Shown piece after piece: positions 16,522 through 24,795 of a DNA stretch of 64,000 nt. The notes below the pieces were generated by a model, which was not told where the DNA came from, made no database searches, and was given only the letters and a program-made list of their open reading frames with translations. The stretch spans positions 62,001 to 126,000 of the forward strand of contig NZ_WMII01000002.1 of NCBI RefSeq assembly GCF_009711265.1, given 5' to 3'. Within the stretch, counting starts at the first letter, position 1. Each line of letters starts with the position of its first letter. Source of the stretch: Paracoccus shanxieyensis. Its GTDB lineage: Bacteria; Pseudomonadota; Alphaproteobacteria; Rhodobacterales; Rhodobacteraceae. The translations under genes and the position numbers were made by a program.

Positions 16522-17431
16522 ACAGTCCCGCGCCCACGACGATCAGCCCGCCAAGGGCGACGTTCGGGGCCAGCGTCTCGCCAAAGATCACCACACCGAA
16601 GATGCTGACCCAGACCAGCTGGGTATAGCTGAAGGGTTGCAGCGCAGATGCCTCGGCCAGCTCATAGGCCTTGATCAGCAGGAAATGCGCGATGGCCGCG
16701 CACAGGCACAAAACCAGCAGCCACGGGATGTCCCTTCTGGCGATGGGCTCCCAGCTGTTGATGCCGATGATGGTCATGGTGATCGCGCCCACGACCGAGG
16801 TCCAGAAGAAGCTGACGATCGCCGTATCGTCCCGCGCCACCAGCCGCGTCATCAGCCCATAGACCGCGAACATCACAGCCCCAAGGAACGGCAGCAGCGC
16901 CTGCGAGGAAAACACCCCGCTGCCCGGTTTCAGCACGATCAGGATGCCGCAAAAGCCCACGCCGACCGCCACCCAGCGCCGCCAGCCCACCTTTTCGCCA
17001 AGGATCGGCCCGGACAGGACCGAGATGATCAGCGGATAGCAGGCAAAGATCGCGTGGGTGTTGATCAGGCCCAGCCGCACGAAGGCCTCGATGGTGACGA
17101 CGATCTCCAGCGCAAGGATGATGCCACGCGCCACCTGCGTCCATGGCCGCTTGCTGCGGGTGGCCGCGCGCAGCCCGCCCGGCTGGCGCATGACGATGGC
17201 CATGACGAACAGCGTGAAGAACCAATACCGCACCATGGTGATGAAGATCGGCGAATAGGTGGCCCCCAGATGCCGCGAGATGCCGTCCTGCGCCGCGAAG
17301 ATGAAGGCGGCGGTGCAGATCATCAGCGTGGCGCGGCCGACCTGATCGGGGCCGCGCGCGTCAGTCGGGGGAACCGCAGGCTGCTGGATCGCGGGTTGGG
17401 GCAATGCCCCGGTCTGGTCGGTCTGGGTCAT
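16475..17431 (-). CDS. EamA/DMT-family membrane transporter
   Basis: This protein of about 318 residues belongs to the drug/metabolite transporter superfamily, with ten predicted membrane segments in two EamA repeats (for example ATLMICTAAFIFAAQDGISR in the first helix and LGGLIVVGAGLFTWW in the last). Substrates of this family cannot be read from sequence; members export amino acids, nucleotides or small metabolites. The longer reading frame to 17668 is not used, because MTQTDQTGALPQP at 17431 gives a plausible hydrophilic N-terminus before helix 1. The C-terminus (RSRQRAKQIQG) is encoded opposite the repeat tail of the lytic transglycosylase gene. Confidence 0.85.
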   Translation of the reverse strand: MTQTDQTGALPQPAIQQPAVPPTDARGPDQVGRATLMICTAAFIFAAQDGISRHLGATYSPIFITMVRYWFFTLFVMAIVMRQPGGLRAATRSKRPWTQVARGIILALEIVVTIEAFVRLGLINTHAIFACYPLIISVLSGPILGEKVGWRRWVAVGVGFCGILIVLKPGSGVFSSQALLPFLGAVMFAVYGLMTRLVARDDTAIVSFFWTSVVGAITMTIIGINSWEPIARRDIPWLLVLCLCAAIAHFLLIKAYELAEASALQPFSYTQLVWVSIFGVVIFGETLAPNVALGGLIVVGAGLFTWWRSRQRAKQIQG

Positions 17432-17490
17432 GGCTGGCCTGCGCTTGGTATGGAAGCCATGCGCCCGGCCAGCCGAAACGTCAACCGCGC

Positions 17491-18279
17491 TTAATCGCGG
17501 CTGCGGATGATTTCGGCGAAGCCCTCGAATAGCTGTGCGTTGGAGGCAACGATATTGCCGGATTCGATGACGCTTTCCTCGGAGCGGATCGGCTCGACGA
17601 AGCCGCCGGCTTCCTTGACCAGCAGGATGCCCGCCGCCACGTCCCATGAATGGATGCCGCGTTCCCAATAGCCGTCGAAGCGGCCGCAGGCGACATAGGC
17701 CAGATCCAGCGCCGCAGCGCCCCAGCGCCGCACGCCCGCCGTCACCGGCATCAGGCGCGACAGGTCGCGGATGGTGGCGGGCAGCGTGCCACGGCCTGCA
17801 AAGGGCACGCCGGTCGCAAAGATCGATTCGATCATCTGCCTGCGCCCCGAAACCCGGATGCGGCGGTCGTTCAGAAACGCGCCATCGCCCTTTTCGGCGG
17901 TGAACATTTCGTCCTTGGCCGCGTCATAGACCACGGCGGCGACGATTTCGCCCTTGTGCTCCAGCGCGATGCTGACGGCCCAATGCGGCAGGCCGTGCAG
18001 GAAGTTGGTCGTGCCGTCCAGCGGGTCGACGATCCAGCGGCGGGTGGGGTCTTCGCCCGCTTCCGCGCCGGTTTCCTCGCCGATCCAGCCATAGTTCGGG
18101 CGGGCGCCGCGCAGGTCTTCCTTGATGATGCGTTCGGCCTCGCGGTCGGCGCGGCTGACGAAATCGCCTGCGCCCTTGACCGAGACCTGAAGGTTTTCCA
18201 CCTCGCGGAAGTCCTTGACGAGGCTGCGGCCCGCCTTGCGCGCGGCCTTGATCATGATGTTGAGATTGGCGCTGGCCAT
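17491..18279 (-). CDS. suhB: Inositol-1-monophosphatase family protein (SuhB-like)
   Basis: The 262-residue product is a Mg2+-dependent sugar phosphatase of the IMPase superfamily. The metal-binding motifs are present in order: E68-E69 in GEETG, D85-P-L-D88-G-T-T in WIVDPLDGTTNF, and WD in HSWDVAAG near residue 215. In proteobacteria SuhB both dephosphorylates inositol phosphates and can associate with NusA/RNA polymerase in rRNA antitermination; which role applies here cannot be decided. The gene lies 59 bp upstream of the EamA gene and may be cotranscribed with it. Confidence 0.9.
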   Translation of the reverse strand: MASANLNIMIKAARKAGRSLVKDFREVENLQVSVKGAGDFVSRADREAERIIKEDLRGARPNYGWIGEETGAEAGEDPTRRWIVDPLDGTTNFLHGLPHWAVSIALEHKGEIVAAVVYDAAKDEMFTAEKGDGAFLNDRRIRVSGRRQMIESIFATGVPFAGRGTLPATIRDLSRLMPVTAGVRRWGAAALDLAYVACGRFDGYWERGIHSWDVAAGILLVKEAGGFVEPIRSEESVIESGNIVASNAQLFEGFAEIIRSRD

Positions 18280-18438
18280 GGCTTTTCCTTTATGGGATTG
18301 GCTGCCCTATTAGGCGAAGGCTGGCGAAAAGTGAAGAACCGGCGCGGCAGGGCCGTCATTCCGTCGCAGAAGCCGCCTTGCAGGCTTGCAGCCCGCGTTT
18401 TGTCCCCTACCTGTTAACCCACACAGCCGGAGGACCAG

Positions 18439-19545
18439 ATGTCCCAACCCAAGCTTTTCCAGCCGATCCAGATCGGCGGCGCGACCCTTGCCAACCGCAT
18501 CGTCATCGCACCCATGTGCCAGTATTCCGCCGAAGACGGGCAGATGACCGACTGGCATCTGATGCATCTGGGGGCGCTGTCGCAATCGGGCGCGGCGATC
18601 CTGACCATCGAGGCCACGGCGGTCGAACCGCTGGGCCGCATCACCTATGGCGATGTCGGGCTTTATGACGACGCGACCGAGGCCGCGATGGCGCGCGTCC
18701 TGAAGGCCCTGCGCGCATGGTCCGACATGCCGATCGCGATCCAGCTTGCCCATGCCGGGCGCAAGGCCTCGTGCCAGAAACCGTGGCAGGGCGGCAAGCA
18801 GATCCCGCCCGATGCGCAGAACGGCTGGCAGACGGTCTCGGCCTCGGACCTGCCTTTTGCCGAAGGGGACAATGCGCCGGTGGCGCTGGACCGTGCGGGC
18901 ATGGACCGGGTGCGCGACGCCTTTGTCGCCTCGGCAGAACGTGCGGTGCGGTTGGGCATCGACGCGATCCAGTTGCACGCCGCGCATGGCTATCTGCTGC
19001 ACCAGTTCCTGTCGCCCTTGTCGAACACCCGCCGCGACGACTATGGCGGCAGTCTGGAAAACCGCATGCGCTTCCCGCTTGAGGTCTTCGCCGCCGTCCG
19101 GGCCGCCTTGCCTGCGGGCTATCCGCTGACCATCCGCGTCTCTGGCACCGACTGGGCCGAGGGCGGCTGGGATGTCGAGGGCAACATCGCCTTTGCCCGC
19201 GCGCTTGAGGGGCTGGGCTGCGATGCCATCCACGTCTCCAGCGGCGGGCTGGACCGCCATCAGCAGATCCCCGTCGGGCCCAGCTATCAGGTGCCTCTGG
19301 CCCGCGCGATCAAGCAGGCGGTGGCGATGCCGGTGGTCACGGTCGGGCTGATCACCGAGCCGCAGCAGGCCGAGGCGATCGTGGCCACGGGTGAGGCCGA
19401 CATGATCGCCCTTGCCCGCACCGTGCTTTATGATCCGCGCTGGCCTTGGCACGCGGCAGCGGCCCTTGGCGGCCATGTCAAGGCATCGCCGCAGTTTCTG
19501 GCCGCCGCACCGCGCATGGCACCGGGGATTTTCAGCCGCGATTGA
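18439..19545 (+). CDS. NADH:flavin oxidoreductase, Old Yellow Enzyme family (YqjM/XenA-like)
   Basis: OYE-family enzymes reduce activated C=C bonds of enals, enones and nitro compounds using FMN and NAD(P)H. The 368-residue barrel has features of the thermophilic-like/YqjM subgroup: a Cys at position 27 in APMCQYSAEDG that tunes the flavin, QLAHAGRKAS, the substrate-binding pair in QLHAAHGYLLHQFLSP, and the DDYGGSLENRMRF signature. A GGAGG sequence precedes the ATG. The gene appears monocistronic. The physiological substrate is unknown; detoxification of electrophiles is the usual inference. Confidence 0.9.
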   Translation: MSQPKLFQPIQIGGATLANRIVIAPMCQYSAEDGQMTDWHLMHLGALSQSGAAILTIEATAVEPLGRITYGDVGLYDDATEAAMARVLKALRAWSDMPIAIQLAHAGRKASCQKPWQGGKQIPPDAQNGWQTVSASDLPFAEGDNAPVALDRAGMDRVRDAFVASAERAVRLGIDAIQLHAAHGYLLHQFLSPLSNTRRDDYGGSLENRMRFPLEVFAAVRAALPAGYPLTIRVSGTDWAEGGWDVEGNIAFARALEGLGCDAIHVSSGGLDRHQQIPVGPSYQVPLARAIKQAVAMPVVTVGLITEPQQAEAIVATGEADMIALARTVLYDPRWPWHAAAALGGHVKASPQFLAAAPRMAPGIFSRD

Positions 19546-19655
19546 TGGCATGGGCGGATGGCATGGGCGCCCGGCAATGCCTTGTCCCTCGCCGGGCAGC
19601 CCCGCCGCAGGGTGGCGGGAAAGCCGCGATCCGCAAGGTCATCCGTCAAGAATGG

Positions 19656-19683
19656 TTGTCCTTCTGCGCGGGGCTGTTAGTAT
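19656..19683 (+). promoter_or_regulatory. Candidate promoter for the exoD-like gene
   Basis: TTGTCC (19656-19661) and TAGTAT (19678-19683) are separated by 16 bp. The -10 ends only 9 bp before the ATG at 19693, so transcription would start at or next to the initiation codon. Either the mRNA is leaderless or translation begins at the later ATG, 19723. Confidence 0.4.
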
Positions 19684-19692
19684 GCGGCCCAT

Positions 19693-20445
19693 ATGGAAAC
19701 CGGAAAAAGCCGCCGACCGCTGATGATCGACGACAGTTCCGACAAGCCCGAGCCACCGCGACGATGCGAGCCGGGCAAGGTCGACCCCGTCATCCCCATC
19801 GGGGATGAACCCCAGCCGGAGCCCGGCAGACCCCGCCGTCAAGCGCGGACGCGCCTGTCGCGTCGCCTCAGACAGCTTGCCGATGACCCCTCGCGCGACA
19901 GGATCGCCATTGCCGATCTGCTGCTGCTGATGCCGGGGCAGGCGCTGGCCGCGCTGATCCTGATCTTTGCCGCCCCGAATGTCGTCCCCGGCCCGCCGGG
20001 GCTTTCGGCGATTCTGGGCCTGCCCATGGTCTATCTGACCTTTCAACTGATGCTGGGCCGCAGGCCGTGGTTGCCGCCGGTCATTGCCGGGCGCAGCTTT
20101 GCGCGCAGCGATTTCGCCGCGATGGTCCAGCGCATCGCCCCGCTGCTGGCGCGTCTGGAAAAGCTGCTGCGCCCGCGTCTGCCCGCTTTGGTCAGCTGGA
20201 ACGCCGAACGCATCGTCGGCAGCTTCTGCTTTCTGCTGTCGATCATCATCCTGCTGCCCGTGCCCTTGGGCAACATGCTGCCCGCGCTGGCCATCAGCCT
20301 GATGATGCTGGGCCTGCTGGAGCGTGACGGGTTGTGGGTCGGCATCGGCTTTGCCCTTGGCATCGGGTCGCTGTTCATCGTCGCCGGTGTCGTCTATGCC
20401 CTGATCAAGGGCGTCTTCTTCCTTTTCGCACGCGTGTTCGACTGA
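19693..20445 (+). CDS. ExoD-family membrane protein
   Basis: This 250-residue protein belongs to the ExoD family, named after a Sinorhizobium gene whose mutation affects exopolysaccharide and alkali tolerance; the biochemical role is unknown. The first 60 residues are hydrophilic and rich in Pro, Arg and Asp. They are followed by the family core IADLLLLMPGQALAALILIF, APNVVPGPPGLSAILGLPM (an ExoD signature) and three or four more hydrophobic segments, including LLSIIILLPVPLGNMLPA. Starts at 19693 and 19723 (MIDDSSD) are both possible; neither has a clear Shine-Dalgarno sequence. Confidence 0.8.
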   Translation: METGKSRRPLMIDDSSDKPEPPRRCEPGKVDPVIPIGDEPQPEPGRPRRQARTRLSRRLRQLADDPSRDRIAIADLLLLMPGQALAALILIFAAPNVVPGPPGLSAILGLPMVYLTFQLMLGRRPWLPPVIAGRSFARSDFAAMVQRIAPLLARLEKLLRPRLPALVSWNAERIVGSFCFLLSIIILLPVPLGNMLPALAISLMMLGLLERDGLWVGIGFALGIGSLFIVAGVVYALIKGVFFLFARVFD

Positions 20446-20483
20446 TGCGACGCGCAAACCCCAATCGGACCTGAACCCCCTCC

Positions 20484-21755
20484 ATGTGGCTTGAAATCCT
20501 GATCGTGATCCTTCTGACTCTGATCAATGGCCTGTTGGCCATGTCCGAGTTGGCCATCGTCTCGGCCCGTCCGGCCCGGCTGAAAGTGCTGGCCGAGCGA
20601 GGCAGCCACGGCGCCGAAACCGCGCTGAAGCTGGCCGAGGATCCGGGCCGCTTCCTCAGTTCGGTGCAGATCGGCATCACGCTGGTCGGCGTGCTGTCGG
20701 GCGCATTTTCCGGCGCGACGCTGGGCCAGCGTCTGGCCGATGCGCTGCCCGGCTGGGGCGTGCCCGCCACCATGGCGCAGCCCTTGGGCATGGGGGGCGT
20801 GGTCGTGGCCATCACCTATATGTCGCTGATCTTTGGCGAGCTTGTGCCCAAGCAGATCGCCCTGCGCGCGCCGGAAACGATGGCTGCGCGGGTGGCGCCG
20901 CTGATGCGCACCATCTCGCGCATTGCCGCGCCGCTGGTCTGGCTGCTGGATCGGTCGGGCAAGCTGGTGCTGTCGCTTCTGGGCCAGACCGGCAGCGACA
21001 ATCGCGGCATCTCGGATGAGGAGATCCGGCTGGTCATCGCCGAGGCCGAGACGGCGGGCGTCATGCACCGCGCCGAGACCGAGATGATCGCGGGCGTCAT
21101 GCGCATCGCCGACCGCAGCGCGCGCGGGCTGATGACGCCGCGCCGCGACATCATCGCGGTGGATCTGTCCGACAGCTATGCCATGGTCGCGCAGAAGTTT
21201 CAGGAAGGCCACCGCACCCGCCTGCCGGTCAGCGATGGCGAGGAAAACAACATGGTGGGCGTGGTCGCCAGCGCCGATCTGATCGCGGTCGATGCCGCGA
21301 GCTTCGATCTGCGCGCGCTGATGAAGACCGCGCCGATCATCCCCGAAACGCTGGACGCCCCCGAGGTCATCACGCGCCTGCGCGCCTCGCCGGGGCAGAT
21401 GCTGCTGGTCTATGACGAATACGGCCATTTCGAGGGCGTGGTGACGCCGATGGATGTGCTTGAGGCGATCACCGGCGAATTCTCGGGCCTTGACGACGAC
21501 GAACCGAAGCTGGTCGAACGCGATGACGGCTCGATGCTGGTGGCGGGCTGGATGCCTGCCGACGAATTCGCCGACCGGCTGGGCGTGTCGCTGGACGAGG
21601 ACCGCGACTTTTCCACCGTGGCCGGGCTGGTGCTGGATCTGGCGGGCGCGATCCCGCAGGTGGGCGATGTCGTCGAATGGCATGGCTGGCGCATCGAAGT
21701 CGTCGATCTGGACGGCCGCCGCATCGACAAGCTGCTGGTGGCACGGCGTGGATAA
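20484..21755 (+). CDS. CorC/HlyC (CNNM-type) membrane protein with CBS domains
   Basis: The 423-residue product has the CNNM/CorC layout. A DUF21 membrane domain (residues 1-190, first helix MWLEILIVILLTLINGLL) contains the conserved acidic MSELAIVSARPARL stretch. It is followed by a pair of CBS domains (about 205-325, beginning GLMTPRRDIIAVDL) and a C-terminal CorC_HlyC domain (about 340-420, AGWMPADEFADRLGV). Family members are linked to Mg2+ or Co2+ transport. The older name haemolysin is misleading. The gene lies 38 bp after the exoD-like gene and probably shares its transcript. Its end overlaps the next ORF. Confidence 0.88.
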   Translation: MWLEILIVILLTLINGLLAMSELAIVSARPARLKVLAERGSHGAETALKLAEDPGRFLSSVQIGITLVGVLSGAFSGATLGQRLADALPGWGVPATMAQPLGMGGVVVAITYMSLIFGELVPKQIALRAPETMAARVAPLMRTISRIAAPLVWLLDRSGKLVLSLLGQTGSDNRGISDEEIRLVIAEAETAGVMHRAETEMIAGVMRIADRSARGLMTPRRDIIAVDLSDSYAMVAQKFQEGHRTRLPVSDGEENNMVGVVASADLIAVDAASFDLRALMKTAPIIPETLDAPEVITRLRASPGQMLLVYDEYGHFEGVVTPMDVLEAITGEFSGLDDDEPKLVERDDGSMLVAGWMPADEFADRLGVSLDEDRDFSTVAGLVLDLAGAIPQVGDVVEWHGWRIEVVDLDGRRIDKLLVARRG

Positions 21756-22461
21756 AGCGCGCAAGCGCCCCGTGGACCGGCAGGGGATGGTTCCCGTTGA
21801 CGATCCCGCGCTGAAGCAGATCTCGCGCCGGTTTGAAAGTCTGGGCGAGAATTGCGAATTCGGCTTTGCCCTGCGCAAATGCGGCAACGAAGACAGCCAG
21901 CTTTTGCGATGGGCGGTGACGCCCTTTCCGGCGCTGATCGACCTTGTGCGCCATCCGCCCGAACGCATCTATCTGCGCGAGAACCTTGAGCCCGCCGCCC
22001 CGGACATGGTGCGCGACCGCGGCACCGGGCTGGGGTTTCACTGCGCCTTCCGCTTTCGCGAGGGCGCTGCGGGCTGGGAAAGCCTGCCGCAGGACCGCGA
22101 TCCGGATGCGCTTTATGCCGATGACGCGGGCAAGTTCGCGCATCTTTATGACAAGTTCCGCCGCAGGCTGCGCAATGGCAACCGGATCTTTGTCTACAAG
22201 TTCTACAAGGATCAGCCGCTGCCGCCGCTGACCGAGTTGCGTCGGCTGCAACAGGCTTTGGCTCAGGCCAGTCGCCGGCAGCCGGGGCTGGTGGTCGTGG
22301 CGCGTGATCCCGGCCTTGACCGCGATCTGCGGGTTGAACCCAAGTCCGACGGCCTGATCCTTGCCCGGATGCGCGATTACGTCGACAACGCCGAATACCG
22401 CACCGCCAGCTATGGCGTCTGGCACGATATGATGCGCCAGACCGCCGCGCTTTTGCCGTAA
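21748..22461 (+). CDS. Uncharacterised protein with SLGENCEFG motif
   Basis: The reading frame gives about 237 residues. The recognisable part is FESLGENCEFGFALRKCG followed by LLRWAVTPFPALIDLV, a pattern I know from uncharacterised rhodobacterial proteins, some described as papain-like or DUF1796-like; I cannot place it firmly. There is no signal peptide or membrane segment. The Cys in the motif could be catalytic, and His residues occur downstream (FHCAF, WHDMM), but no triad can be shown. The start is uncertain: GTG 21748 overlaps the preceding gene by 8 bp, and GTG 21772 and ATG 21787 are alternatives. It ends 39 bp before oxyR. Confidence 0.6.
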   Translation: MDKARKRPVDRQGMVPVDDPALKQISRRFESLGENCEFGFALRKCGNEDSQLLRWAVTPFPALIDLVRHPPERIYLRENLEPAAPDMVRDRGTGLGFHCAFRFREGAAGWESLPQDRDPDALYADDAGKFAHLYDKFRRRLRNGNRIFVYKFYKDQPLPPLTELRRLQQALAQASRRQPGLVVVARDPGLDRDLRVEPKSDGLILARMRDYVDNAEYRTASYGVWHDMMRQTAALLP

Positions 22462-22487
22462 TCCGCTTTTCATGGCGGGCGAAGTTG

Positions 22488-22502
22488 ATAACCATGGGTT
22501 AT
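22488..22502. promoter_or_regulatory. Perfect inverted repeat overlapping the oxyR start codon
   Basis: ATAACC-ATG-GGTTAT is a perfect 15-bp palindrome whose last two bases are the first two of the oxyR ATG (22501). LysR-type regulators commonly repress their own genes by binding imperfect palindromes near the start, so this is a candidate autoregulatory operator. It is shorter than a full OxyR site. Confidence 0.4.
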
Positions 22503-23424
22503 GAGCTTCACCCTGCGCCAGATCGCCTATTTCCTTGCCGTCGCCCGGCTGCGCAACTTTGGCCGCGCCGCCGAGGCCAGCCATGTCTCGCAACCCGGCC
22601 TGTCCAGCCAGATCGCCCAGCTTGAAGGCCGGCTGGGGGGCGCGCTGTTTGAACGCGGCGCGGGCAGCGGTCCGGTGCGGCTGACCGCCTTGGGCGAACG
22701 CCTGCTGCCCGCCGCGCAGGAACTGATGGACAATGCGCAGCGGCTGGAGGCCATGGCCCGCGCCGGGCGCGAACCCTTGTCGGGGCGGCTGCGGCTGGCG
22801 ATCATCCCGACCGTCGCGCCTTATCTGATCCCGCATCTGGTGCCTGCGCTGCGCGAGGCGCATCCGGCGCTGGATCTGGAACTGCATGAGGTCGTGACCG
22901 ACGATCTGCTGGCGGGCGTCGCCGCGCATCGCTTCGATGCCGGGCTGATGGCCCTGCCCACCGGCATGGCGGGGATCGAGGCCGAACCCGTGCTGCGCGA
23001 TGCCTTTCTGATCGCCATGTCCGGCGATGACACGACATATCTGTCCGGCCCCGCGCGTCCCGAAAGCCTTGCGGTCGAACGTCTGCTGCTGCTGGCCGAA
23101 GGGCATTGTCTGCGCGATCAGGCGCTGGAGGTCTGCGGCTTGCGCAGCGCCCGGCGCAAGCTGAACCTTGAAGCGGCCTCGATGGCCACGCTGATGCGGA
23201 TGGTCGCCAGTGGCATGGGGATGACGCTGATCCCGGAACTGGCGCTGCCCGAGGAAAACCGCGACGGACGCCTGCGGATCGTGCCCTTTGCCGCGCCTGC
23301 GCCGTCGCGCGATCTGGCGGTGGTCTGGCGGGCCAAGGCCGAGGCGGGCACGGATGCGCGGGCGCTGGCCGGGGTGATCCGTGGCCTTGCGCCCGTGCTG
23401 GGGGTGCAGCCGATCAGCCGTTGA
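22501..23424 (+). CDS. oxyR: Hydrogen peroxide-sensing regulator OxyR (LysR family)
   Basis: This 307-residue LysR-type regulator has an N-terminal winged helix-turn-helix (FGRAAEASHVSQPGLSSQI, residues about 20-38) and a C-terminal sensor domain. The segment AEGHCLRDQALEVCG places cysteines at 203 and 212, the same nine-residue spacing and almost the same sequence as the peroxide-reactive C199/C208 pair of E. coli OxyR. This supports a true OxyR rather than a generic LysR protein. No catalase or peroxidase gene is adjacent. The neighbours are an uncharacterised gene upstream and the convergent tonB, whose 3' end overlaps by 11 bp. No clear Shine-Dalgarno precedes the ATG. Confidence 0.9.
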   Translation: MSFTLRQIAYFLAVARLRNFGRAAEASHVSQPGLSSQIAQLEGRLGGALFERGAGSGPVRLTALGERLLPAAQELMDNAQRLEAMARAGREPLSGRLRLAIIPTVAPYLIPHLVPALREAHPALDLELHEVVTDDLLAGVAAHRFDAGLMALPTGMAGIEAEPVLRDAFLIAMSGDDTTYLSGPARPESLAVERLLLLAEGHCLRDQALEVCGLRSARRKLNLEAASMATLMRMVASGMGMTLIPELALPEENRDGRLRIVPFAAPAPSRDLAVVWRAKAEAGTDARALAGVIRGLAPVLGVQPISR

Positions 23425-24268
23425 TCAGCACCGGCAGCGTCATCGAGGTCGATTGCCCGGTCGGTGGCGCGGGCATCTTGGGCAGGCGCGCGGCCTGACG
23501 GCTGATCGCCGCATCCATGCGCGGATCGCCGGTCGATCCGGCCAGCCGGGCGCCCGATACCGCGCCGCTGGGCGTGATCGTGAACACCACCGTGACGCGG
23601 ATGCTGTCGCCCCGCCCGTTCAGCCGCGTGCGGCCCATATGGCGCGCCACAGCCGACTGCACGCGCGACTGCCAGCTTGCGATCTGACGCGGGGACGCGG
23701 CCCCGGCATCGGCCTGCGGGGCCGCCGAGCGGTTGGCCTGCGGCGCGCGGACCTGCGTGCGGGCCTGTTGGGATTCCTGACGTTCCGGCGCGCGTTCGCG
23801 GCGTTCTTCGCGCTTGGGTTCGGGTTCGCGCTGCGCCACCTCGGGTTCCGGTTCCTTGGGACGTTCCGGGCGCTGCTGCGGGCGCACCGATTTTTGCAGC
23901 ACCACCGCGTCGGGCGGCGGCGGGAACAGCGAATTCATGTCCGGCATTGGCTCAAGCTCGGGCAGGGGCTCGGCCATGGCGAAATCCGGCGTGGGTTCGG
24001 GCTCGGGCTCGGGTTCCGGTTCGGGTTCCGGCTGGGGCTCTGGCTCGGTTTCTTCCAGTTCCGGAATTTCCTCTTCGGTCGGAGGCGCCGCAGCTTCCGG
24101 CATCGGGGCCAGTTCGACGAAGACCGGATCGGGGATGCCCGGCGGCGTCGCCGCCTCGGCCCGGTGCAGGATCCACAGCGCGCCGCCCAGATGGGCGGTC
24201 AGGACCAGCACGGCGGCCGATCCCCAAAGCGCGCTGTCGCGCATGACGTTGAACCGGCCTTCGCTCAT
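23414..24268 (-). CDS. tonB: TonB energy-transducing protein
   Basis: TonB transmits proton-motive force from ExbB/ExbD to outer-membrane receptors. The 284-residue protein has an N-terminal membrane anchor (about 12-34, ALWGSAAVLVLTAHLGGALW), a periplasm-spanning region with a long Glu-Pro repeat (EPEPEPEPEPEP near residue 80) and Arg/Pro/Gln-rich sequence, and a C-terminal domain (about 200-284) with RMDAAISRQAARLPKMPAPP and VVFTITPSGAVSGARL. The GATE-YP motif of enteric TonB is not evident, as in many alphaproteobacterial forms. It is last in the exbB-exbD-tonB series and overlaps exbD by 4 bp. Confidence 0.9.
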   Translation of the reverse strand: MSEGRFNVMRDSALWGSAAVLVLTAHLGGALWILHRAEAATPPGIPDPVFVELAPMPEAAAPPTEEEIPELEETEPEPQPEPEPEPEPEPEPTPDFAMAEPLPELEPMPDMNSLFPPPPDAVVLQKSVRPQQRPERPKEPEPEVAQREPEPKREERRERAPERQESQQARTQVRAPQANRSAAPQADAGAASPRQIASWQSRVQSAVARHMGRTRLNGRGDSIRVTVVFTITPSGAVSGARLAGSTGDPRMDAAISRQAARLPKMPAPPTGQSTSMTLPVLING

Positions 24269-24792
24269 GGTGCGGGTGCTCCTGTGGCAGGCGTGGCGGG
24301 GGCGGGGGCTGCGGCGGGGGCAGCAGGCGCCGTTGCGGGCTGCGTGCCCACGGTCGGCGCGATGCCGCCATTCGATGCCGCTTCCAGACCGACCAGCGCG
24401 ATCTTCAGATAGCCCGTCTCGCGCAGGGTGTTCATCACGCCCATCAGGTCGCCATAGGTCACGGCCTTGTCGGCGCGCAGGAAGATGCGCTGTTCGCGGT
24501 CGTTGTTGGTGGCCTGCGCCAGCGTCGCCGCCAGCGCCCCCGGCGCGATGTCGTCATTGCCAAGCGCCAGCGTCAGGTCGGGCTTGACGGTGATATAGAC
24601 CGGCTGATCGGGACGCTGCGCCGGCACCGCGTTCGAGACCGGCAGATCCACATTCACGTCCACCGTTGCCAGCGGTGCCGCCACCATGAAGATGATCAGC
24701 AGCACCAGCATCACGTCGATAAAGGGCGTGACGTTGATTTCGTGGTTTTCGGGCAGGTCGTCGCCGCCGCCCTCGCGGATACCTCCGGCCAT
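24265..24792 (-). CDS. exbD: ExbD proton channel component
   Basis: ExbD is the single-span partner of ExbB that couples proton flow to TonB. The 175-residue product shows the family start HEINVTPFIDVMLVLLIIFM with the essential membrane Asp, a periplasmic domain containing ADKAVTYGDLMGVMNTLRE, and an unusual C-terminal tail of about 30 residues made mostly of Ala, Pro and Thr (ATAPAAPAAAPAPATPATG). Canonical ExbD is about 140 residues, so the tail is an extension. Only 3 bp separate it from the exbB stop. Confidence 0.92.
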   Translation of the reverse strand: MAGGIREGGGDDLPENHEINVTPFIDVMLVLLIIFMVAAPLATVDVNVDLPVSNAVPAQRPDQPVYITVKPDLTLALGNDDIAPGALAATLAQATNNDREQRIFLRADKAVTYGDLMGVMNTLRETGYLKIALVGLEAASNGGIAPTVGTQPATAPAAPAAAPAPATPATGAPAP

Positions 24793-24795
24793 GGA

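Noticed and set aside
19546-19580. Direct repeat of GGCATGGGCG after the Old Yellow Enzyme gene
   Set aside because: The two 10-bp copies in GC-rich DNA are too short to support a functional or mobile-element claim.
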